64,000 bases of DNA from Variovorax sp. OV329 (GTDB lineage Bacteria; Pseudomonadota; Gammaproteobacteria; Burkholderiales; Burkholderiaceae_C). The translations under genes and the position numbers were made by a program. Below, one piece after another: positions 1 through 7,797 of this stretch. The stretch is from contig NZ_FOUG01000015.1 in the NCBI RefSeq assembly GCF_900114785.1, forward strand, positions 1 to 64,000, written 5' to 3'. The stretch's first letter is position 1; the number at the start of each line of letters is the position of its first letter. The notes below the pieces were generated by a model. It was given only the letters and a program-made list of their open reading frames with translations, did not search any database and had not been told where the DNA came from.

Positions 1-1
1 C

Positions 2-100
2 CTGAGCTACTACAACGCCCGAAGGCCGCACTCGGCCTTGGGATACCAGCCGCCAGCCTCCCGCCTTGGCGGGAAGAACCTATTGCAACTCAACAGCTAG
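2..100 (+). mobile_element. IS3-family transposase, C-terminal fragment (partial at window edge)
   Basis: The first 99 bases read, in one frame to a TAG stop, as the end of an IS3-type transposase. The motif YNARRPHSALGYQPP is the hallmark just before the C-terminus of the DDE integrase core in IS3-family OrfB proteins. The rest of the element lies outside the window. The TAG (98-100) overlaps the stop codon of the opposing small membrane-protein gene, so there is no room here for a normal non-coding right end with a terminal inverted repeat. The element may be truncated, or its end may lie inside this fragment. The family call is firm; intactness cannot be judged. Confidence 0.8.
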
Positions 101-318
101 CCCTTCCTGCCGCCGAAGATCAGCAGCGCACCGCCCACCACGATGGTGGCGACGCTGGCCCAGGTCGGAAAGAGCACGTCCTGCTTCTCCTTCACCGAGA
201 GTTCGATCGGGCCGATCTTGGCCTGGTGTGTCTCCTTGGTGAAGCTGAAGCCGCCGGTGCCGATGGCGGCGATGCCCGCCACGATGAGGATGAGGCCGAT
301 GATGCGCGTCACAGTCAT
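97..318 (-). CDS. small two-helix membrane protein
   Basis: This 73-residue protein has two hydrophobic segments, about residues 5-24 and 52-69. They flank a polar loop with THQAKIGPIELSVKEKQ, a pattern I recognise from a widespread family of unnamed small membrane proteins. The loop would lie on one side of the inner membrane between the two helices. The C-terminal FGGRKG resembles the natural family end, so the adjoining IS fragment has probably not truncated it. The function is unknown. It is transcribed away from the patatin gene's start side with 48 bp between them, so the two could share a transcript. Confidence 0.7.
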   Translation of the reverse strand: MTVTRIIGLILIVAGIAAIGTGGFSFTKETHQAKIGPIELSVKEKQDVLFPTWASVATIVVGGALLIFGGRKG

Positions 319-366
319 GGGTGCGAAATCTCCACGCCCGTCCGGGCGCTGTCAATAGCGATCGGA

Positions 367-1449
367 CTACAGCGGCAGCACCTGGCCCGCGTCGCCCTTG
401 CCCAGCCACTGCTCGAACTCGTCGGCCAGCCGCTGCGACTCGGCCGCCGCGCGCGCCCAGGCCTTCGAACGCGCCGGACCGTCGTTGCCGTAGCGCACGA
501 AGTCGTTGCGATCGGGCAGCTTGCCGTTGGGCAAGGTGGCGATCCACTCGGGGTTCGGGGCCAGCACCACCATCCGGTCGAGGAAGGAGGTGGGCGCGTG
601 GCGCCACTTCAGGCCCTTGTCCAGCCAGCCCGGCACCACCGCCTTCTGGAAGTGCGGGTACAGCACCAGCCCCTCGCTGTTGTTGTAGTCCAGGTGCAGG
701 TGATAGTCGGTGATGCCGCCGTCCCAGTAGGCGCCGGGCGGTGCGCCGGGAATGTCGTGCACCGCTTCCAGCATGAAGGGGATGGAGCAGGACGCCTGCA
801 GCGCCGCCTCGAAGTTGGCTTCGGTCAGGTCGACCTGGCGCGATCGGAAGTCCTGCGTACCGAAGGGCAACACGGCCCCGGGCGTGGAGAACACCACCCG
901 CTCCAGCCACGCACCCAGGCTCTTGCGTCGCACGCTGTTGGTGATGAAGGCGCCCAGGTAGCCGAAGGGCGTGCGGGCCTTGCCCTCGCGGCCCAGGATG
1001 TGCCGGCCGCGCGCAGTGATGACGTGCAAGGCGTAGCGCGGGTTCATCAGGACCTCGCCGGTACGCCCGCCGTAGAACTGGCGCAGGCCGTCGCCGAACT
1101 GCGCGCTGACCTGCCGCGCGGTCAGCCGCTTCTGTCCCGCGGGCACCTCGAAGTGCTGGTGCACATAGCCGTGTTCAAAGTCCTTGAAGGCCTGCACCGC
1201 GTTGTCCAGGCAGGCATTGGCCAGCCGCCACGCGCCGATGGAGGCGCCCACCAGGTGCACCTGCTGGCTGGACTGCGCGAGCCACGAGCCGAACACGAAG
1301 CGGTCGATGGGCCCGAGCACCAGCCCCTTGGGGCCGCCCGCCGCGCCCGGCACCACGCGCACGTCCTGCGGCTTGAGGCCCTCGCGTGCAATGTGCTCGC
1401 GCGCCACCGGGCCGGCGTAGATGCGCAGGGCCTTCATGGTCGTGCTCAT
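367..1449 (-). CDS. patatin-like phospholipase family protein
   Basis: This 360-residue protein has the patatin Ser-Asp hydrolase features. They are a glycine-rich oxyanion loop (GAAGGPKG, residues 35-42), the nucleophile elbow GASIG with Ser70, and the Asp-Gly-Gly motif at 243-245 (WDGGITDYH). Patatin-like enzymes release fatty acids from phospholipids or other acyl esters. No signal peptide or lipobox is visible, so cytoplasmic action or non-classical export is likely. The start ATG at 1449 gives MSTTMKALRI; the internal Met5 is an alternative. It lies 19 bp downstream of tex on the same strand and may be co-transcribed. The true substrate is unknown. Confidence 0.85.
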   Translation of the reverse strand: MSTTMKALRIYAGPVAREHIAREGLKPQDVRVVPGAAGGPKGLVLGPIDRFVFGSWLAQSSQQVHLVGASIGAWRLANACLDNAVQAFKDFEHGYVHQHFEVPAGQKRLTARQVSAQFGDGLRQFYGGRTGEVLMNPRYALHVITARGRHILGREGKARTPFGYLGAFITNSVRRKSLGAWLERVVFSTPGAVLPFGTQDFRSRQVDLTEANFEAALQASCSIPFMLEAVHDIPGAPPGAYWDGGITDYHLHLDYNNSEGLVLYPHFQKAVVPGWLDKGLKWRHAPTSFLDRMVVLAPNPEWIATLPNGKLPDRNDFVRYGNDGPARSKAWARAAAESQRLADEFEQWLGKGDAGQVLPL

Positions 1450-1468
1450 GCCGGCCCCGGGGTGCGGC

Positions 1469-3823
1469 CTACTTGCGCAGGCCCTGCAGCTTGGCGAAGG
1501 CGTTGGCCATCTGGCTGGAAGGCTGCGGCGAGTTGTCGCGGCGCTGCTGCTGGCCGCGCCCGGCCCCTTCGAAGCGGTTGTCGCGCGGGCCGTCGCGGCG
1601 CGAGGGGGCCGAGTCCAGCTTCATCGTGAGGCCGATGCGCTTGCGCGCCACGTCCACTTCCATCACCTTCACCTTGACGATGTCGCCGGTCTTGACGACC
1701 TCGCGCGCATCGTTGACGAACTTGTGGCTCAGCTGGCTCACATGCACCAGGCCGTCCTGGTGCACGCCCAGGTCGATGAAGGCGCCGAACTGGGCCACGT
1801 TGCTCACGGTGCCTTCCAGGACCATGCCTTCCTTCAGGTCCGCGATGTCTTCCACGCCGTCGTTGAAGCGGGCCACCTTGAAGTCCGGGCGCGGGTCGCG
1901 GCCGGGCTTTTCCAATTCGCCCAGGATGTCCTTGACGGTGATGACGCCGAACTTGTCGTTGGCGAAGAGTTCGGGGCGCAGGGTCTTGAGCATGTCGGCA
2001 CGGCCCATCAGTTCCGCGATGGGCTTGCCGGTCTTCTGCAGGATCTGTTCCACCACCGGGTAGGTCTCGGGGTGCACGCCCGTCACGTCCAGCGCGTTGG
2101 TGCCGCCGCGCACGCGCAAAAAGCCCGCGCTCTGCTCGAAGGTCTTGGCGCCGAAGCCCGTGACCTCCAGCAGCTGCTGGCGGCTGTTGAAGGCGCCGTT
2201 GGCTTCACGCCAGCGCACCACGGCCTTGGCCACGCTGGCCGACAGGCCCGACACGCGCGACAGCAGGGGCACGCTGGCCGTGTTGAGGTCCACGCCCACC
2301 GAGTTCACGCAGTCTTCCACCACCGCGACCAGGGTGCGGGCCAGCTCGCTCTGGTTCACGTCGTGCTGGTACTGGCCCACCCCGATGCTCTTGGGGTCGA
2401 TCTTCACCAGCTCGGCAAGCGGGTCCTGCAGGCGGCGCGCGATGCTGGCGGCGCCGCGCAGGCTCACGTCCACGTCGGGCATTTCCTGGCTGGCGAACTC
2501 GCTGGCCGAATAGACCGAGGCGCCGGCCTCGCTGACGACCACCTTCTCGACCGGCGTGGCCTTGACGCCCGCCTGGCCGGCCATCCTGGCCAGCAGCTTG
2601 ATGAGGTCGGCGGCCAGCTTGTCGGTCTCGCGGCTGGCGGTGCCGTTGCCGATGGCAATGAGGTTCACGCCGTGCTTGGCGCACAGCTTGCCCAGGGTAT
2701 GCAGCGAGCCTTCCCAGTCCTTGCGCGGCTCGTGGGGGAAAACGGTGCTGGTGTCCACCAGCTTGCCGGTCGCATCCACCACGGCCACCTTCACGCCGGT
2801 GCGGATGCCCGGGTCCAAGCCCATCACCACGCGCGGCCCGGCCGGAGCGGCCAGCAGCAGGTCGCGCAGGTTGTCGGCGAAGACCTTGATCGCCACCTTC
2901 TCCGCGTCTTCGCGCAGGCGGGTGAACAGATCGCGCTCGCTGGACAGGCTTAGCTTCACGCGCCAGGTCCAGGCCACGCACTTGCGGATCAGGTCGTCGG
3001 CCGGACGGCCCGCATGGCTCCATCCCAGGTGCAGCGCGATCTTGCCTTCGGCGATGCTGGGCTTGCCCGGCTCGGGCTCCACCGGCAGCACCAGCTTGGC
3101 GTCCAGGATTTCCAATTGACGGCCGCGGAACACCGCCAGCGCGCGGTGCGAAGGCACGCGGCCGATGGGCTCGTCGTAGTCGAAGTAGTCGCGGAACTTG
3201 GCGACGTCGGCGTTGTTCTCGTCCTTGCCGGAGGCCAGCGTGGACTTGAACAGGCCCTCGTTCCAGAGCCATTCGCGCAGCGACTGCACCAGCGCGGCGT
3301 CCTCGGCCCAGCGCTCGGACAGGATGTCGCGCACGCCGTCGAGCACCAGCTGCACCGTCGAGAAGTCCAGGCCGTCGGCGGCAGGCTTCACGAACTCGGC
3401 CGCTTCCTTCTGCGGGTCCAGCGTCGGGTCGGCGAAAAGCTTGTCGGCCAGCGGCTCGATGCCGGCCTCGCGGGCCATCTGGCCCTTGGTCCGGCGTTTC
3501 TGCTTGTAGGGCAGGTAGAGGTCTTCCAGCTCCTGCTTGGTGGGCGCGGCCTCGATGGCGGCCCGCAGCTCGGGCGTGAGCTTGCCCTGCTCCTCGATGC
3601 TCTTGAGCACCGCGGCGCGGCGCTCTTCCAGCTCGCGCAGGTAGGAAAGGCGGGCCTCCAGCTCACGCAGCTGGATGTCGTCCAGGCCGTCGGTGGCTTC
3701 CTTGCGGTAGCGGGCGATGAAGGGGACCGTGGCGCCGCCGTCGAGCAGGTCGACGGCCGCTTTCACCTGGTGCACGCCAACCTTGATTTCGGTGGCGATC
3801 TGGCGAAGGATTTTCTCTGACAT
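1469..3823 (-). CDS. tex: Tex family RNA-binding transcription accessory protein
   Basis: This 784-residue protein matches Tex in length and layout. It has an N-terminal helical region starting MSEKILRQIATEI, a YqgF/RNase H-like fold containing GLDPGIRTGVKVAVVD, helix-hairpin-helix segments, and a C-terminal S1 RNA-binding domain at about 662-735 (GTVSNVAQFGAFIDLGVHQD). A basic, Gln-rich tail follows. Tex binds nucleic acids and affects transcription; its exact mechanism is unsettled. The open frame continues 53 codons upstream to 3982. That stretch does not look like Tex, and MSEKIL is the usual family start, so 3823 was chosen. It is divergent from the DUF2239 gene. Confidence 0.95.
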   Translation of the reverse strand: MSEKILRQIATEIKVGVHQVKAAVDLLDGGATVPFIARYRKEATDGLDDIQLRELEARLSYLRELEERRAAVLKSIEEQGKLTPELRAAIEAAPTKQELEDLYLPYKQKRRTKGQMAREAGIEPLADKLFADPTLDPQKEAAEFVKPAADGLDFSTVQLVLDGVRDILSERWAEDAALVQSLREWLWNEGLFKSTLASGKDENNADVAKFRDYFDYDEPIGRVPSHRALAVFRGRQLEILDAKLVLPVEPEPGKPSIAEGKIALHLGWSHAGRPADDLIRKCVAWTWRVKLSLSSERDLFTRLREDAEKVAIKVFADNLRDLLLAAPAGPRVVMGLDPGIRTGVKVAVVDATGKLVDTSTVFPHEPRKDWEGSLHTLGKLCAKHGVNLIAIGNGTASRETDKLAADLIKLLARMAGQAGVKATPVEKVVVSEAGASVYSASEFASQEMPDVDVSLRGAASIARRLQDPLAELVKIDPKSIGVGQYQHDVNQSELARTLVAVVEDCVNSVGVDLNTASVPLLSRVSGLSASVAKAVVRWREANGAFNSRQQLLEVTGFGAKTFEQSAGFLRVRGGTNALDVTGVHPETYPVVEQILQKTGKPIAELMGRADMLKTLRPELFANDKFGVITVKDILGELEKPGRDPRPDFKVARFNDGVEDIADLKEGMVLEGTVSNVAQFGAFIDLGVHQDGLVHVSQLSHKFVNDAREVVKTGDIVKVKVMEVDVARKRIGLTMKLDSAPSRRDGPRDNRFEGAGRGQQQRRDNSPQPSSQMANAFAKLQGLRK

Positions 3824-3975
3824 GGCTGGGAAAACAGACGAAGCGCCGGCGGCCTCTCCTGTCTCCGGGTGTGCCGCCGCCGCTTGGTAAAGCGAAAGCG
3901 GCTGAGTTTGCCATAGGGTTGGTCCCCTGCCGGAAGGCTTGCGCCGCACGCGAATCACTGCGCAAACTCCCAGTC

Positions 3976-4004
3976 TCCACAAAAATATTAAGTCCGGGTA
4001 GAAT
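3976..4004 (+). promoter_or_regulatory. candidate sigma70 promoter for the DUF2239-MATE pair
   Basis: A TCCACA hexamer (3976-3981) is followed, after 17 bp, by TAGAAT (3999-4004) in an A/T-rich patch of an otherwise GC-rich region. Expected transcription start would be near 4011. That leaves a short leader containing CTGGAGGA before the ATG at 4028. The call rests on two imperfect hexamers with ideal spacing and on the position in a divergent intergenic region. Confidence 0.45.
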
Positions 4005-4027
4005 AATCAAACTTTCTGGAGGAAGCC

Positions 4028-4657
4028 ATGCCATCAGAAGCTTCGCCCGATGCAAACACGCCCTCCTCTTCGATGGACTCGCTGCCAGACCGCCTGAGCG
4101 CCTTCGCGGGCTTCAGACGCGTGGCCGGCGGCCCGTCTGCCGAGGTGATCCAGCAGTTGCGCAGTTCGGGCCACCCCAGCGGCGGCGAACTGGTGCGCGT
4201 CTTCGACGATGCCACCGGCACGCGGCTGGACCTGGACCTGCGCCCGCAGGCCGAGATCGATGCGACCCCGGTGCCCAAACCGCCCGCGGCTGCCGCGGCG
4301 CCGGCCCAGCGCAGCGTCGGGCGTCCCCGGCTGGGCGTGGTGGCACGCGAAGTGACGCTGCTGCCGCGCCACTGGGACTGGCTCAACCGCCAGCCCGGCG
4401 GCGCCTCGGTGGCGCTGCGGCGGCTGGTGGACGACGCGCGGCACGTGCATCGCGAACGCGATGCGCTGCGTGCCTCGCGCGAGACCACTTACCGGGTCAT
4501 GACCGAGATGGCAGGCGACCTTGCAGGCTTCGAGGAAGCCACGCGCGCCCTCTTCGCCGGTGACGGCGCCCAGTTCAAACTGCTCATCGAGCCCTGGCCG
4601 GAAGACCTCCGCGACTATCTGCATCAGCTTTCCGCTGCTGCCTGGAACCCTTCATGA
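4028..4657 (+). CDS. DUF2239 family protein
   Basis: This 209-residue protein is recognisable as DUF2239. It has an N-terminal segment with FAGFRRVAGG and a VFDDATG stretch, an Ala/Pro-rich linker near residues 80-95, and a conserved C-terminal block containing GRPRLGVVAREVTLLPRHWDWL. The C-terminal block resembles a DNA-binding or protein-interaction helix bundle (LNRQPGGASVALRRLVDDAR), but no biochemical role is established that I know of. A strong Shine-Dalgarno, CTGGAGGA, precedes the ATG. Its stop overlaps the next ATG (ATGA), so it is translationally coupled to the MATE exporter. This makes a role linked to export or stress plausible but unproven. Confidence 0.85.
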   Translation: MPSEASPDANTPSSSMDSLPDRLSAFAGFRRVAGGPSAEVIQQLRSSGHPSGGELVRVFDDATGTRLDLDLRPQAEIDATPVPKPPAAAAAPAQRSVGRPRLGVVAREVTLLPRHWDWLNRQPGGASVALRRLVDDARHVHRERDALRASRETTYRVMTEMAGDLAGFEEATRALFAGDGAQFKLLIEPWPEDLRDYLHQLSAAAWNPS

Positions 4658-6093
4658 ATTCATCTTCCCCTGCACCCGGCGCCGAAGAAGCAGTGCCGGT
4701 GCCTTCGGCTGCGCCCGTGCAGGCGCAGCACCATCCGGTGGGCAGCACCGAGTCCCGGCCGCTGTGGAAGACCTTCCTGGTCTTCCTCGCACCCATGCTG
4801 CTGTCGAACATCCTCCAGTCGATGTCCGGCACGATCAACAACATCTATATCGGCCAGATGATCGGCGTGGATGCGCTGGCGGCGGTGTCCAGCTTCTTTC
4901 CGGTGATGTTCTTCTTCATCGCCTTCACCATCGGCCTGGGCGCCGGCTCTTCTGTGCTCATCGGCCAGGCCTGGGGCGCGAAACAGCGCGACACCGCGCG
5001 CGCCGTTGCCGGCACCACGCTCACGGTGGGCGTGCTCTTCGGCCTGGCGGTGGCGATCTTCGGCGGCGCATTCACCCAGCCCATGCTTCGACTGCTGGGC
5101 ACGCCGCCGGACATCCTGCCGGACGCGACGCGCTACGCGCGAATCATCCTGATCGCGATGCCAGGCCTGTTCCTCTTCCTGCTGTCCACCGCGATGCTGC
5201 GCGGCGTGGGCGACACGGTGACGCCGCTGTACACGCTGCTGATCTCGACGCTGCTCGGCCTGATCGTGACGCCCGCGCTGATCCGCGGCTGGTTCGGCTT
5301 GCCGCAGATGGGCGTGGCCAGCGGCGCGTGTGCGACGGTGGTGGGCTTCATCGCCGCGACCTTGTGGCTGGCTTTTCATCTGCGCCGGATCAAGAGCCCA
5401 CTGGCGCCCGATGCAGACTTCGTGCGTCACCTGCGAATCAACCCGCGGCTGCTCAAGGGCGTGCTGAAGGTGGGCGTGCCCACCGGCGTGCAGATGATCG
5501 TGGTGGCGCTGGCGGAACTGGCCCTGCTGTCCTTCGTGAATGCCTACGGTTCGTCGGCGACGGCGGCGTATGGTGCAGTGAACCAGGTGGTGGCGTACGT
5601 GCAGTTCCCGGCGATCTCGATCGCCATCACGGCATCGATCCTGGGCGCGCAGGCGATCGGCGCCGGGCGGGTCGACCGCCTGGGTGCGATCACCAAGACG
5701 GCCTTGCAGATGAACGTGGTGCTGACCGGCTCCCTCGTGCTACTGGGCTACCTGTTGTCGCGGCAGCTGATGAGCCTGTTCATCACCAGCGAGCCGGTGA
5801 TCGAGGTGGCGCAGACGCTGCTGCACATCATGCTGTGGAGCTGCGTGATCTTCGGGATGGCCTCGGCGCTGTCGGGGATCATGCGCGCGAGCGGGTCGGT
5901 GCTGGTGCCCACCGCCATCTCGATCTTCTGCATCCTGCTGATCGAATTGCCGACGGCCTGGTTCATGAGCCATCGGATCGGGCTCAACGGCGTGTGGATC
6001 GCGTATCCGGTCGCGTTCGGGGCGATGCTGATCCTGCAGTCGTTGTACTACCGGCTGGTCTGGAGCAAGAAGGCGATCAAGCGGCTGGTTTGA
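4654..6093 (+). CDS. MATE family efflux transporter
   Basis: This 479-residue inner-membrane protein has about twelve hydrophobic segments. Its MATE signatures include FLAPMLLSNILQSMSGTINN, followed by YIGQMIGVDALAAVS and, later, GLGAGSSVLIGQAWGAK. MATE proteins export cationic drugs or metabolites using Na+ or H+ gradients. The first 36 residues form a Pro/Ala/Glu-rich cytoplasmic tail that is longer than usual. The ATG overlaps the stop of the DUF2239 gene by the ATGA arrangement. Substrate cannot be inferred. Simple-sequence DNA and an inverted-repeat element follow the gene directly. Confidence 0.93.
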   Translation: MNSSSPAPGAEEAVPVPSAAPVQAQHHPVGSTESRPLWKTFLVFLAPMLLSNILQSMSGTINNIYIGQMIGVDALAAVSSFFPVMFFFIAFTIGLGAGSSVLIGQAWGAKQRDTARAVAGTTLTVGVLFGLAVAIFGGAFTQPMLRLLGTPPDILPDATRYARIILIAMPGLFLFLLSTAMLRGVGDTVTPLYTLLISTLLGLIVTPALIRGWFGLPQMGVASGACATVVGFIAATLWLAFHLRRIKSPLAPDADFVRHLRINPRLLKGVLKVGVPTGVQMIVVALAELALLSFVNAYGSSATAAYGAVNQVVAYVQFPAISIAITASILGAQAIGAGRVDRLGAITKTALQMNVVLTGSLVLLGYLLSRQLMSLFITSEPVIEVAQTLLHIMLWSCVIFGMASALSGIMRASGSVLVPTAISIFCILLIELPTAWFMSHRIGLNGVWIAYPVAFGAMLILQSLYYRLVWSKKAIKRLV

Positions 6094-6105
6094 CGTTCTC
6101 GCACT

Positions 6106-6140
6106 CGTTGGTTGGTCGTTCGTTGGTTGGTTCGTTCGCT
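6106..6140. repeat. short degenerate tandem repeat (CGTTGGTTGGT, 15-bp period)
   Basis: CGTTGGTTGGT occurs at 6106-6116 and again at 6121-6131, followed by further CGTTCG/CTCG units. It begins 13 bp after the MATE stop codon. No hairpin with a T-run is present, so it is not a Rho-independent terminator. It could arise by slippage. Confidence 0.6.
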
Positions 6141-6248
6141 CGACGGTTCGGGGGCACGGTGTGACGGTTTCTAGAACAGCCGAACCACCCACCATCAACT
6201 ACCGATAGCCCCGGGTTGTGCGACGGTCGAACACGACCGACGTGTCCA

Positions 6249-6512
6249 GGTCAAAGGTCTGTGTGCCGCTGTGTGCGCAGCGCGCCTCTCGGGCGCCGAG
6301 CAGCGCAGCGGGACCGGCCCGTTTTTGTGTGCCGAAGGACACACAAAAACTTCAACATCTGACTTGCGGCAGCTGTTTGAACGTAGCGAGCGCAGCTCGC
6401 GGAGTGAGTTCTGCCGCGGGGCCGGTTTCGCGAGCAGCGCAGGGGAGCCGGCGCGAAGCGCCGGCTCCCCGAGTGGCGTGCTGCGCACACAGCGGCACAC
6501 AGGCCTTTGACC
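6249..6512. repeat. 264-bp inverted-repeat element with nested hairpins (MITE-like or large intergenic palindrome)
   Basis: The ends are 33-bp inverted repeats, 6249-6281 and 6480-6512, matching at 32 of 33 positions. Each outer end begins GGTCAAAGG. Further inward homology continues between the two arms (GCGCCTCTCGGG against the complement of CGAGTGGCGT, and a shared ACCGGCCC). The interior holds two further hairpins. One is at 6321-6350 (11-bp stem GTTTTTGTGTG). The other is at 6442-6470 (13-bp stem GGGGAGCCGGCGC, 3-base loop). No transposase is encoded. I recall near-identical intergenic sequences in Variovorax and relatives, where they generate spurious ORFs containing 'FERSER'. Function is unknown; a non-autonomous mobile element or an RNA-folding repeat are both possible. 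Confidence 0.75.
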
Positions 6513-6547
6513 CGCCCCGAACGACAAACACAACAACGAACAAAGAA

Positions 6548-7795
6548 TCAGTCGAACACCTCATCCCCGTTCGGCTCGAAGTGCGGCACCCCATTCATCC
6601 GATGCCTCAGCTGCGACAGCTCGTAGTACATCCTCTTGCGCGCCCGGCTCTGGTTGCCCAGCGGCCGGTGCTCCGCGATTGTGTGCCAGGGGTTGTACGA
6701 CAGCCGCTTGGCAAACTCCATCTGCGCCACCGAATCGAACTTTTGCCTCGGCAGGCGCAGTGTCGCGACCGGCACGCGGGGCGACAGCTTCTCGGGCCAC
6801 AGCACGCCCGCGTTCTCGATGGGCATCAGGTGCGGATCGGTCTGCATCTGCACGCGAACTTCGAGTTCTACATCGCCCTCGGACAAGGACGCCACCATCG
6901 CCTGGCGCAGGTAATCGTCCGGCGGACGCAGCGGCAGGCGCGGAATCGGCGTGCGGCGCTTCGAGGTCGGCCACACCGAATACTGCATCGCCTGCCCCTC
7001 CCCCATCAGGTAGGGCACGCAACTGAAGTACGGCGCCTCGAAGGGGCTGCTCTGCGTCTTGATGAACAGCGACTGCATCACCAGGTCCAGCACGTGTGAA
7101 TCGTGGAAGTTGACGAAGTGGAAGATCTGCGCGTTCTTCACGCTCCACTTCTGCAGCTTGGCGTTCTCCTTGGCATTGGGCGTGACGAAGGTGGGCGTGG
7201 AGACGCCGAACATGTCCAGCGTGTGCTGCTCTTCCTCCAGCAGCTTGGGCCCCGGCACGCCCATGAGCTTGATGCTGATGCTCATGAAGCCGACGTCGTC
7301 GATGTCCGGCGTGATGTAGGGCCCCGGCCCCGAGAAGCGCACCCAGCAGCGGAAAGTCTGCGGCTTGGCATAGATGCCTCGACGCATGTGCTCGGGCAGG
7401 CCATCGTGCACGGTGAACTCGCCGCGCACGATGCCCTGCGTCTTGGTGTTGCCGCCTCGCTCGAAGCCGCCGGGCTTCCACAGGTCGCGCATCTGCTGGG
7501 TGAAGCTGGCCACGATCGAATCGGTCCAGGCTTCCTCGTCATCCAGCAGCCGTTCCTCCGCGATCCGCAGGCCCTCGTCCTTGCGGTTGCGGTTGACCAG
7601 CGCCGTCGTCCACTCGGCCAGCGGGTCGCGCAGCAGCGCATCGAAGCCCGGGCGGAACAGGGGGTCGATGCGCCGCTCCGCGCGCAACAGCAGCATGCCC
7701 GCGTCGCTGATGAAGTTCAGCAGCGCCGAGCCGCTGTTGGCGCGCGGCGTCGGCCGGCTGGTGTTGGATCGGGTGTCCACGGTGACGGTGTTCAT
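6548..7795 (-). CDS. catalase-like heme protein
   Basis: This 415-residue protein belongs to the catalase-related group. The region GEFTVHDGLPEHMRRGIYAKP followed by WVRFSGPGPYITPD matches the 'LP..lR.Glfa.P...vRFS' core of catalase-like proteins. The C-terminal LSYNPWHTIAEHRPLGNQSR, followed by ARKRMY, matches their end block. The position that normally carries the distal catalytic His (R..H.K..G) appears to read GGNTKTQG (114-121), with Asn116 in its place. True catalase activity is therefore doubtful; related proteins act on fatty-acid hydroperoxides. The start at 7795 (MNTVTVDTRS) lies 2 bp after the DyP stop. It is the last gene of the redox cluster and probably cytoplasmic. Confidence 0.82.
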   Translation of the reverse strand: MNTVTVDTRSNTSRPTPRANSGSALLNFISDAGMLLLRAERRIDPLFRPGFDALLRDPLAEWTTALVNRNRKDEGLRIAEERLLDDEEAWTDSIVASFTQQMRDLWKPGGFERGGNTKTQGIVRGEFTVHDGLPEHMRRGIYAKPQTFRCWVRFSGPGPYITPDIDDVGFMSISIKLMGVPGPKLLEEEQHTLDMFGVSTPTFVTPNAKENAKLQKWSVKNAQIFHFVNFHDSHVLDLVMQSLFIKTQSSPFEAPYFSCVPYLMGEGQAMQYSVWPTSKRRTPIPRLPLRPPDDYLRQAMVASLSEGDVELEVRVQMQTDPHLMPIENAGVLWPEKLSPRVPVATLRLPRQKFDSVAQMEFAKRLSYNPWHTIAEHRPLGNQSRARKRMYYELSQLRHRMNGVPHFEPNGDEVFD

Positions 7796-7797
7796 GG

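Larger units (their letters stand above)
6094..6547. other. 454-bp intergenic stretch: short tandem repeat plus inverted-repeat element
   Basis: This is the only gene-free stretch above 300 bp in the window. From the MATE side it holds a GTTGG/CGTTCG-rich simple repeat (6106-6140), about 100 bp without a recognisable signal (6141-6248), and the inverted-repeat element (6249-6512). About 35 bp of A/C-rich DNA follow, up to the stop codon of the catalase-like gene. Open frames on both strands across the element are low-complexity and mutually overlapping, so none is called as a gene. Confidence 0.8.

Noticed and set aside
226..1629. Long plus-strand open frame over the patatin gene
   Set aside because: It is the GC-rich antisense shadow of the patatin and tex genes. 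The composition (Arg, Gly, His, Ala) is unnatural and it has no motif.
1421..2953. 510-codon plus-strand frame opposite tex
   Set aside because: Antisense shadow of tex with low-complexity His/Ala/Val content; tex on the other strand has full domain evidence.
3824..3982. 53-codon N-terminal extension of tex
   Set aside because: Sequence is unlike Tex, and the usual Tex start MSEKIL follows.
6106..6140. Simple repeat considered as a CRISPR or terminator
   Set aside because: Units are about 11 bp with no spacers, and there is no hairpin with a T-run.
6248..6594. Several 70-110 codon open frames in the inverted-repeat element
   Set aside because: They overlap each other on both strands, contain FERSER-like low complexity, and follow from the repeat's composition.
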